Shown: in pieces, positions 6,201-11,649 of the stretch | Layout of the letters: every line of letters begins with the position of its first letter | How positions within the stretch are numbered: the first letter of the stretch is position 1 | Made by a program: the position numbers and the translations under genes | Notes under the pieces: generated by a model | Databases searched by the model: none | Told to the model about the DNA's origin: nothing | The model's input: only the letters and a program-made list of their open reading frames with translations | Origin: Pseudomonadota bacterium | GTDB lineage: Bacteria; Pseudomonadota; Alphaproteobacteria; Caulobacterales; Caulobacteraceae | Assembly (NCBI GenBank): GCA_023409795.1 | Contig: JAEYQX010000111.1 | Location: 1-11,649 of the forward strand | Direction of reading: 5' to 3' | Length of the DNA stretch: 11,649 nt

Positions 6201-7154
6201 ATGGGGATGGGCATGCGAGCCATGGCGCGGATCGGGGGCAATTCCGCCTTGACCGCCCTAGCCGCCTTCGCCGCTGCGCCTGCAATGGCGCAGGAACTGG
6301 TGGGGCAACCGACGCCGGGTGGACTGGGTCTGCAGCCAGGCGCATCTGTGCTGGCGCACGAAGCGGCCTGGTTCCACAACGTCGTCCTGATGACGATGAT
6401 GATCGGCATTTCGGTGCTGGTCCTGGGCCTGCTGCTGTGGATCATCATCCGCTACAACAAGCGCTCGAACCCGACGCCGGCCCGCTGGAGCCACAACACG
6501 CCGCTGGAAATCGTCTGGACGGTCGTGCCGGTGCTGATCCTGGTCGTCATCGCCCTGTTCTCGTTCCGCCTGCTGTTCGCCTATCACAACGCCCCCGAGG
6601 CGGACCTGCGGGTCAAGGTGACGGGCAACCAGTGGAACTGGGGCTACGAATACCCGGACCAGGGCGTGTCCGAGTTCATCTCCAACATGCTGCCTGAGGA
6701 CCAGGCCACGGCCCAGACCTATCGTCTGGCTGCGGACGAGCCGATGGGGGGGCCGGTTGGCAAGACGGTGCACCTGCTGATCACCGCTGCCGACGTGATT
6801 CACGCCGTGGCCGTGCCGGCCTTCGGCATCAAGGTTGACGCTATCCCGGGCCGGGTGAACCAGGCCTGGTTCAAGGCTGAGCAGACCGGCGACTTCTACG
6901 GCCAGTGCTCTGAGCTGTGCGGCGTCGACCATGCCTTCATGCCGATCCACATCAAGGTCGTGACGGACGCCGAGTTCGCTGCCTGGGTCGCCTCCAAGGG
7001 CGGTTCCATGACCAAGGCTGCCGATGACGCGGCGGCTGCAGCGGCTGCCACGGCCGAGGCCGCTCCGGCGGCTGCTGCGGATGCTGCCGCCCCGACCGAC
7101 GCCGCGCCTGCGGCTCCCGACGCTGCCGCGCCCGAAGCGCCGGCGGCACAGTAA
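6201..7154 (+). CDS. coxB: Cytochrome c oxidase subunit II (CuA subunit)
   Basis: A 317-residue subunit of aa3-type oxidase (also ctaC) that takes electrons from cytochrome c through the binuclear CuA centre in the periplasm. Residues 1-30 are a signal peptide ending AMA before Q31. Two transmembrane helices (about 58-84 and 103-128) form the membrane hairpin. The periplasmic cupredoxin domain has the aromatic QWNWGYEY (144-151) and all CuA ligands: His201, then Cys236, Glu238, Cys240, His244 and Met247 in CSELCGVDHAFM. Residues about 272-317 are a low-complexity Ala/Pro/Asp tail not needed for CuA and without heme-binding CxxCH, so this is not a caa3 enzyme. GAGGA ends 5 nt before the ATG. 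It is the first gene of the cox cluster, 21 bases ahead of coxA. Confidence 0.97.
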   Translation: MGMGMRAMARIGGNSALTALAAFAAAPAMAQELVGQPTPGGLGLQPGASVLAHEAAWFHNVVLMTMMIGISVLVLGLLLWIIIRYNKRSNPTPARWSHNTPLEIVWTVVPVLILVVIALFSFRLLFAYHNAPEADLRVKVTGNQWNWGYEYPDQGVSEFISNMLPEDQATAQTYRLAADEPMGGPVGKTVHLLITAADVIHAVAVPAFGIKVDAIPGRVNQAWFKAEQTGDFYGQCSELCGVDHAFMPIHIKVVTDAEFAAWVASKGGSMTKAADDAAAAAAATAEAAPAAAADAAAPTDAAPAAPDAAAPEAPAAQ

Positions 7155-7175
7155 TAGACGCGAGAGCCCAAGATC

Positions 7176-8828
7176 ATGGCCACCGCTGCCGCAACACACG
7201 ACGATCATCACGATCACAAGCCGGGATTCTTCACCCGCTGGTTCCTGTCGACCAACCATAAGGACATTGGCGTCCTCTACCTGGTCTTCGCCATCTTCAC
7301 CGGCCTGGTCGGTGGGGCCCTGTCGGGCCTGATTCGCTGGGAACTGGCCGAGCCGGGCATCCAGCTGTTCAAGGAAGGCACGATCATCCAGCAACTGGGG
7401 ATCGTTGAGGCGTCCAAGCACGGCTACAATGTGACCGTGACGGCCCACGCCCTCATCATGGTCTTCTTCGTGGTCATGCCGGCCACCATGGGTGGCTTTG
7501 CCAACTACTTCACGCCGATCATGATCGGCGCGCCGGACATGGCCTTCCCGCGCCTGAACAACATCTCGTTCTGGCTGCTGGTGGCCGCCTTCATCCTGCT
7601 GTGCATCTCGATGTTCGTGGATGGTGGTCCGGGCCGCGGCTTCGGCGGTGGCTGGACGGCCTATCCGCCGCTGTCGACCATGGGCCACGCCGGCCCGTCG
7701 TTCGACCTGGCCATCTTTGCCCTGCACGTCGCCGGTGCCTCGTCGATCCTGGGCTCGATCAACTTCATCACCACCATCTTCAACATGCGCGCGCCGGGCA
7801 TGACCCTGCACCGCATGCCGCTGTTTGCGTGGGGCGTGCTGATCACCGCCTTCCTGCTGCTGCTGTCGCTGCCGGTCCTGGCTGGCGCCATCACCATGCT
7901 GCTGACCGACCGCAACTTCGGCACCAGCTTCTTCGACCCGTCGGGCGGCGGTGACCCGGTCATGTACCAGCACCTGTTCTGGTTCTTCGGCCACCCCGAA
8001 GTCTACATCATGATCCTGCCGGGTTTCGGCATCATCTCGCACATCGTCTCGACCTTCTCGAAGAAGCCCATCTTCGGCTACCTCGCCATGGCCTACGCCA
8101 TGGTCGCCATCGGCTTCATCGGCTTCATCGTGTGGGCGCACCACATGTACACGGTCGGCATGCCGATCCAGCTGCGCGCCTACTTCGTCGCCGCCACCAT
8201 GATCATCGCGGTTCCGACCGGGGTTAAGATCTTCTCGTGGATCGCGACCATGTGGGGCGGCTCGCTGTCCTTCAAGACGCCGATGCTGTTCGCCCTGGGC
8301 TTCATCCTGCTGTTCACCATCGGTGGCGTGACCGGCGTGACCCTGTCGAACGCCGGCATCGACTACCGCCTGCACGACACCTACTACGTCGTGGCCCACT
8401 TCCACTACGTCCTGTCGCTGGGTGCCATCTTCTCGATCTTCGCCGGTTTCTATTACTGGTACGAGAAGATGTTCGGCGTGAAATACAACGAGTTCCTGGG
8501 CGCTGCGCACTTCTGGGTCATGTTCATCGGTGTGAACCTGATCTTCTTCCCGCAGCACTTCCTGGGCCTGCAGGGCATGCCGCGTCGCTACATCGACTAT
8601 CCGGAAGCCTACACCCTGTGGAACCAGGTCTCCTCGTGGGGCTATGTCATCACCATCGTCGGCGTTGGCATCTTCCTGCTGGTCCTGCTGGAATCGGCCA
8701 TCCGTCGCCGCAAGGGTGAAGCCAACCCCTGGGGTGAAGGTGCCACCACGCTTGAGTGGACCCTGTCCTCGCCGCCCCCGCACCACCAGTTCAACGAACT
8801 GCCGGTGGTCAAGGCGGACAACCACTGA
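7176..8828 (+). CDS. coxA: Cytochrome c oxidase subunit I (aa3-type, A family)
   Basis: A 550-residue catalytic subunit (also ctaD) with twelve expected membrane helices that reduces O2 to water and pumps protons. Visible ligands: heme a His91 and His410; heme a3 His408 (HDTYYVVAHFHYVLS); CuB His273, His322 and His323, with Tyr277 of GHPEVY positioned for the His-Tyr crosslink. Proton-pathway residues match A-type enzymes: Asp121 (IGAPDMAFPRLNN) and Glu275 for the D channel, Thr348 and Lys351 (PTGVKIFSW) for the K channel. The N-terminus has a His/Asp-rich stretch (HDDHHDHK). GAGAG about 9 nt upstream is a modest ribosome site. A strong terminator follows the stop, so coxBA may be expressed at a higher level than the assembly genes behind it. 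Confidence 0.98.
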   Translation: MATAAATHDDHHDHKPGFFTRWFLSTNHKDIGVLYLVFAIFTGLVGGALSGLIRWELAEPGIQLFKEGTIIQQLGIVEASKHGYNVTVTAHALIMVFFVVMPATMGGFANYFTPIMIGAPDMAFPRLNNISFWLLVAAFILLCISMFVDGGPGRGFGGGWTAYPPLSTMGHAGPSFDLAIFALHVAGASSILGSINFITTIFNMRAPGMTLHRMPLFAWGVLITAFLLLLSLPVLAGAITMLLTDRNFGTSFFDPSGGGDPVMYQHLFWFFGHPEVYIMILPGFGIISHIVSTFSKKPIFGYLAMAYAMVAIGFIGFIVWAHHMYTVGMPIQLRAYFVAATMIIAVPTGVKIFSWIATMWGGSLSFKTPMLFALGFILLFTIGGVTGVTLSNAGIDYRLHDTYYVVAHFHYVLSLGAIFSIFAGFYYWYEKMFGVKYNEFLGAAHFWVMFIGVNLIFFPQHFLGLQGMPRRYIDYPEAYTLWNQVSSWGYVITIVGVGIFLLVLLESAIRRRKGEANPWGEGATTLEWTLSSPPPHHQFNELPVVKADNH

Positions 8829-8848
8829 CCTGACGGTCAAACTGTGAG

Positions 8849-8890
8849 AGAGGCCGCCCTTTTCTGAACGAAAGGGCGGCCTTTAGTTTT
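8849..8890 (+). terminator. Strong intrinsic terminator between coxA and ctaB
   Basis: A perfect 12-bp GC-rich stem (8851-8862 with 8871-8882, 8-nt loop TCTGAACG), extendable by two pairs, is followed by TTTAGTTTT. It begins 20 bases after the coxA stop and its tail ends 4 bases before the ctaB ATG. It should cap the coxBA transcript or attenuate expression of the downstream assembly genes. Confidence 0.88.
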
Positions 8891-8894
8891 AATA

Positions 8895-9872
8895 ATGACC
8901 CAGAACGCCCGTCCCGACCGCGATCCGCCGATCGTCACCCAGGCCCAGCCCGAAGACTTCTTCCAGCTGCTTAAGCCGCGCGTCATGTCGCTGGTCGTCT
9001 TTACGGCGGTCACCGGTCTGGTGGTCGCGCCGGGCCAGCTGAACCCGATTCTGGCCATCGTGGCCGTGCTGTGCATCGCCGTGGGGGCAGGGGCCGCCGG
9101 GGCCCTGAACATGGCGCTGGAAGGCGAGACCGATGCCCTGATGCGCCGCACGCGTGGTCGCCCGGTGGCTGCGGGCCGCGTGCGCAAGAACGACGCCATG
9201 GCCTTTGGCATGGTCCTGTCGATCTTCTCGGTCATGCTCCTGGGCATGACGACCAACTGGCTGGCCGGGGGCCTTCTGGCCCTGACCATCGTCTATTACG
9301 CCGCCTTCTACACCCTGCTGCTGAAGCGCCGCACGCCGCAAAACATCGTCATCGGCGGAGCGGCCGGGGCCTTTCCGCCGGTGATCGGCTGGGCAGCAGT
9401 GACCGGGGATGCGCCCTGGCAGGCCTGGCTGCTGTTCCTGATCATCTTCCTGTGGACCCCGCCCCACTCGTGGGCCCTGGCCCTCTATTCGGCCGGTGAC
9501 TATGCCAAGGCCGGAATCCCGATGATGCCGGTGGCACGCGGAGCCAAATCCACCCGCCTGCAGATCCTGATCTACAGCCTGGTCTTCGTGCCGGTGGCCA
9601 TCGCCCCGGCCCTGATCGGGCTGGGCGGGGTGGTCTACCTGGCGGTCTCGGTGGCCGGCGGCCTGTTCTTCCTGGTGCTGGCCCTGCGCCTGTGGCGCTC
9701 GCGCGCGGGGGACCAGCCGGACAAGGCCGAGGCTGTGGGGCGAGAAGCCGCATTGTATGATGTCCGGGTCGAGGCCAAACCGGCCCGTAACCTCTTTGCC
9801 TTTTCCATCCTTTATCTGATGGCGCTGTTCTCGGCCCTGCTGGTTGAACAGCTGCCGGGTCTGGGAGTTTGA
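8895..9872 (+). CDS. ctaB: Protoheme IX farnesyltransferase (heme o synthase)
   Basis: A 325-residue UbiA-superfamily inner-membrane prenyltransferase that adds a farnesyl group to heme b, giving heme o, the precursor of heme a used by CoxA. It opens with the family's LLKPRVMSLVVFTAVTGLV (residues 25-43). The first Mg-prenyl-diphosphate motif is N72-x3-E76-x3-D80 followed by RRTRGRPVAAGRV; the usual first Asp is Glu here. The loop YTLLLKRRTPQNIVIGG and the late motif WTPPHSWALALYSAGDYAKA, then GIPMMPV, are typical. The ATG at 8895 is the only reasonable start, since the next Met (residue 31) would cut into a conserved block. No Shine-Dalgarno precedes it and a terminator hairpin lies 12 bases upstream. 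The next gene starts 4 bases after its stop. Confidence 0.96.
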   Translation: MTQNARPDRDPPIVTQAQPEDFFQLLKPRVMSLVVFTAVTGLVVAPGQLNPILAIVAVLCIAVGAGAAGALNMALEGETDALMRRTRGRPVAAGRVRKNDAMAFGMVLSIFSVMLLGMTTNWLAGGLLALTIVYYAAFYTLLLKRRTPQNIVIGGAAGAFPPVIGWAAVTGDAPWQAWLLFLIIFLWTPPHSWALALYSAGDYAKAGIPMMPVARGAKSTRLQILIYSLVFVPVAIAPALIGLGGVVYLAVSVAGGLFFLVLALRLWRSRAGDQPDKAEAVGREAALYDVRVEAKPARNLFAFSILYLMALFSALLVEQLPGLGV

Positions 9873-9876
9873 TCGC

Positions 9877-10137
9877 GTGACCGAACCGACCTTCATCAAG
9901 CTGACCGATGAGCAGGTCCGCGCCCGCAAGCGCCGGAACCTGGCCATTGCCGCAGGCCTGGTAGGCTTTGCCGTCGTGGTCTTCATCGTCACCGTGACCA
10001 ACCTCCAGCGCAACTCCGAAGCCGCCAAGGCCTCGGCCGAGGCCGTCGCCGCCGCTGAAGCCCAGGCTGCGGCCGGGGCTGCGGCCCAGCCACAGGCCGT
10101 GACGGTTGCCCCGGCTTCGTCGGAGCCGCAGTCGTGA
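9877..10137 (+). CDS. Small single-pass membrane protein, CoxF-like, of the cox cluster
   Basis: An 86-residue protein beginning at GTG 9877 (TEPTFIKLTDEQVRARKRRN). A positively charged stretch, RARKRR (16-20 region), precedes one transmembrane helix (about 21-43, LAIAAGLVGFAVVVFIVTV), so the N-terminus should be cytoplasmic. The rest is an Ala/Gln-rich tail (about 49-86) in the periplasm. Small proteins of this layout are common between ctaB and ctaG in alphaproteobacteria (CoxF or 'cytochrome oxidase assembly' annotations), but a biochemical role is not established. GGGAG 9 nt upstream supports the GTG; an ATG at 9844 in the same frame would overlap ctaB by 29 bases and lacks this site. Its TGA overlaps the GTG of ctaG (GTGA), implying coupled translation. 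Confidence 0.7.
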   Translation: MTEPTFIKLTDEQVRARKRRNLAIAAGLVGFAVVVFIVTVTNLQRNSEAAKASAEAVAAAEAQAAAGAAAQPQAVTVAPASSEPQS

Positions 10138-10697
10138 CGGGCAAGAACCGGGTTGCCCTGATCTGTGCCGGCGTTGCGGGCCTGATGCTGGTCGCTGCCT
10201 TTGCGGCCGTGCCGCTGTACCAGCTCTTCTGCCAGGTCACCGGCTTTGATGGCACCGTGCGCAAGGCCCAGGCCGCACCGACCGAGGTGCTGGACCAGAT
10301 GGCCACGATCCACTTTGACACAAACGTCCGCAACCTGCCGATGACCTTTAAGGCCGAGCAGGTGACGCAGAAGGTCCACGTCGGCGAAACGGGCATGGCC
10401 TATTTCACCGTGACCAATACCTCGGACGCCCCGATCCACGCCACGGCGGCCTATAATGTGGTGCCCGAGCACGCCGGCCCCTACTTCCAGAAGCTGCAGT
10501 GCTTCTGCTTCGAGGGCCAGGAAATCGCGGCCGGTGAGTCGGTGACCTTCCCGGTCCAGTATTTCGTCGCCCCCGAGCTGGCGACGGATGTGGAAGCGCG
10601 CGGCGTGCGTGAAATCACGCTCAGCTACACTTTTTACCCGACCAAAGGTTTCCAACAGGCGGCTTTGGCTGAATCCGCCATTGGCAAAGCCGGATAG
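10134..10697 (+). CDS. ctaG: Cytochrome c oxidase assembly protein CtaG (Cox11 family)
   Basis: A 187-residue copper chaperone that delivers copper to the CuB site of CoxA. Residues about 7-27 are a single membrane anchor followed by PLYQLFCQVTGFDGT, the hallmark Cox11 sequence with Cys33. The periplasmic Ig-like domain has FDTNVRNLPMTF, TVTNTSDAP and the copper-binding CFCF at residues 123-126 (LQCFCFEGQEIAAGES), and ends with ITLSYTFYPTK. Cys33, Cys123 and Cys125 are all present. Length is normal for the family. It starts at GTG overlapping the stop of the preceding small gene, with GGAG about 8 nt upstream, so it depends on the same transcript as ctaB. Confidence 0.96.
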   Translation: MTGKNRVALICAGVAGLMLVAAFAAVPLYQLFCQVTGFDGTVRKAQAAPTEVLDQMATIHFDTNVRNLPMTFKAEQVTQKVHVGETGMAYFTVTNTSDAPIHATAAYNVVPEHAGPYFQKLQCFCFEGQEIAAGESVTFPVQYFVAPELATDVEARGVREITLSYTFYPTKGFQQAALAESAIGKAG

Positions 10698-10710
10698 TGG
10701 GCGCTATAGC
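10681..10710 (+). promoter_or_regulatory. Possible internal promoter for ctaE
   Basis: TTGGCAA (10681-10687) in the end of ctaG and GCTATAGC (10703-10710) after it are 15 bases apart. The latter matches 7 of 8 bases of the Caulobacter -10 element GCTANAWC and is also a perfect 8-bp palindrome inside GGGCGCTATAGCCC. Start of transcription would be near 10717, giving a leader of about 35 nt. The -35 is only a partial match and the spacing is 1 base over the reported range. Confidence 0.4.
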
Positions 10711-10751
10711 CCTGATACAAACGATCTCTTGCCTTAATTCAGAGACCTGGA

Positions 10752-11630
10752 ATGGCTGACGCGCACGCGAAACCGCAACACGATTACCATCTGGTAGACC
10801 CGAGCCCCTGGCCCCTGGTCTCTTCCCTCTTTACCGTCGTCCTGTTCGTGGGTTCGGTGATCTGGATGCGCGGCCTGTTCGGCCTGCCCGAAGGCACCAA
10901 GTGGGTCTTCTTCATCGGCCTGGCCGGTATCCTCTATTCGATGTTCGGCTGGTGGTCGGACGTGATCAAGGAAGGCCGCAAGGGTGACCACACCCCGGTC
11001 GTCTCGCTGGGCCTGCGCTACGGCATGATCCTGTTCATCGCTTCGGAAGTGATGTTCTTCGCCGCCTTCTTCTGGATGTTCTTCGAGATGACGCTCTTCA
11101 CCGAAGCGCGCACCGCGATCCCGGAAGTCGGTAACTGGATGGATACCGCCGCTGCCTGGTCGACCTGGCCGCCCAAGGGCGTCGAGTTGCTGAGTCCGTG
11201 GGGCCTGCCGCTGCTGAACACCGTCATCCTGCTGCTGTCGGGCACGACGGTCACCTGGGCCCACCACGCGCTCCAGGCGGGCGACCGCAAGGCGGCCAAG
11301 ACCGGCCTGCTGCTGACGGTCCTGCTGGGCATCATCTTCACCGGCGTTCAGGCCTACGAATACTATCATATTCTGCACGCTGACTATTTCTTCGGTGAGG
11401 CCGCCGCCAACTCGAAGCTCTATGGTTCGATCTTCTTCATGACCACGGGCTTCCACGGCTTCCACGTCCTGATCGGCACCATCTTCCTGGCCGTCTGCCT
11501 GCTGCGCCTGCAGCTGGGCCAGATGACCCCGCAGAAGCACTTCGGTTTCGAAGCCGCCGCCTGGTACTGGCACTTCGTGGACGTGGTCTGGCTCTTCCTG
11601 TTCGCCTTCGTCTACGTCATCTTCGGCTGA
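10752..11630 (+). CDS. ctaE: Cytochrome c oxidase subunit III
   Basis: A 292-residue inner-membrane subunit (also coxC) with seven expected helices that stabilises CoxA and supports proton uptake into the D channel. It carries family landmarks: HLVDPSPWPL at residues 13-22, GLRYGMILFIASEVMFF with the conserved membrane Glu99, WAHHAL (169-173 region), GVQAYEY, GFHGFHVLIGTIFL and the terminal AAAWYWHFVDVVWLFLF. Nothing is truncated. It lies 54 bases after ctaG, with a possible own promoter in between. The ribosome site is weak (AGAG about 7 nt upstream of the ATG). In related genomes a DUF983 gene and SURF1 often follow, which agrees with the start codon seen at 11633. Confidence 0.97.
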   Translation: MADAHAKPQHDYHLVDPSPWPLVSSLFTVVLFVGSVIWMRGLFGLPEGTKWVFFIGLAGILYSMFGWWSDVIKEGRKGDHTPVVSLGLRYGMILFIASEVMFFAAFFWMFFEMTLFTEARTAIPEVGNWMDTAAAWSTWPPKGVELLSPWGLPLLNTVILLLSGTTVTWAHHALQAGDRKAAKTGLLLTVLLGIIFTGVQAYEYYHILHADYFFGEAAANSKLYGSIFFMTTGFHGFHVLIGTIFLAVCLLRLQLGQMTPQKHFGFEAAAWYWHFVDVVWLFLFAFVYVIFG

Positions 11631-11632
11631 GG

Positions 11633-11649
11633 ATGGACGAAGTCAGAAC
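11633..11649 (+). CDS. Start of a further gene, cut by the window end
   Basis: An ATG two bases after the ctaE stop begins MDEVR and stays open to the end of the window. GCTGAGG just before it can act as ribosome site and overlaps the ctaE stop. In alphaproteobacterial cox clusters a small DUF983 protein often sits here, but five codons cannot prove this. Confidence 0.4.

Noticed and set aside
6258..8840. 860-codon open frame on the minus strand across coxB and coxA
   Set aside because: It is antisense to two unmistakable oxidase genes, its translation is rich in His/Asp/Arg/Gln typical of the reverse frame of GC-rich genes, and it shows no recognisable domain.
9844..9876. ATG at 9844 as start of the CoxF-like gene
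   Set aside because: It lies inside ctaB and lacks a ribosome site; the GTG at 9877 has GGGAG at proper spacing.
8889..10655. 588-codon minus-strand open frame across ctaB to ctaG
   Set aside because: Same shadow pattern opposite three well-supported genes, with no recognisable domain.

Overview
The window is high-GC DNA whose gene content points to an alphaproteobacterium, most likely Caulobacterales (Caulobacter/Brevundimonas type). This is inferred from the gene order coxB-coxA-ctaB-(small membrane protein)-ctaG-ctaE, from the protein sequences, and from promoter-like matches to the Caulobacter housekeeping consensus. No rRNA, tRNA, mobile element, CRISPR array or phage gene was seen. Almost all of the window is coding, and no gene-free gap exceeds about 250 bases.

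Layout. Bases 1-320 hold the 3' end of a POT/PTR peptide:proton symporter on the + strand. A hairpin at about 349-383 separates it from a convergent gene and probably terminates both. Bases 404-5951 are all on the minus strand. Read from right to left they are: a PadR regulator, a DUF1700 (HAAS-type) membrane protein and a DUF2807 (GIN-type) exported protein, forming one tight operon (5951-4172) that ends in a hairpin; then tldD, a microcin/peptide-processing metalloprotease; then a compact TonB-dependent outer-membrane receptor. Bases 6201-11630 are on the + strand and form the aa3-type cytochrome c oxidase cluster: coxB (subunit II), coxA (subunit I), ctaB (heme o synthase), an 86-residue CoxF-like membrane protein, ctaG (Cox11-type CuB chaperone) and ctaE (subunit III). 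The window ends a few codons into a further gene.

How they work together. The cox cluster supplies three catalytic-core subunits, the enzyme that farnesylates heme b on the way to heme a, and the copper chaperone for CuB; all metal ligands expected in subunits I and II are present. The PadR-DUF1700-GIN operon is a recurrent but poorly understood cassette whose PadR is probably autoregulated. The POT transporter, TldD and the receptor all handle peptides or nutrients at or across the envelope, but nothing shows they are functionally linked.

The window is mostly ordinary core genome. I found no convincing new system. The points worth checking are regulatory: a strong terminator abutting the ctaB start codon with no Shine-Dalgarno; a hairpin partly masking the receptor's Shine-Dalgarno; a cluster of TGTAA half-sites upstream of the receptor; inverted repeats upstream of coxB; and a candidate PadR operator.
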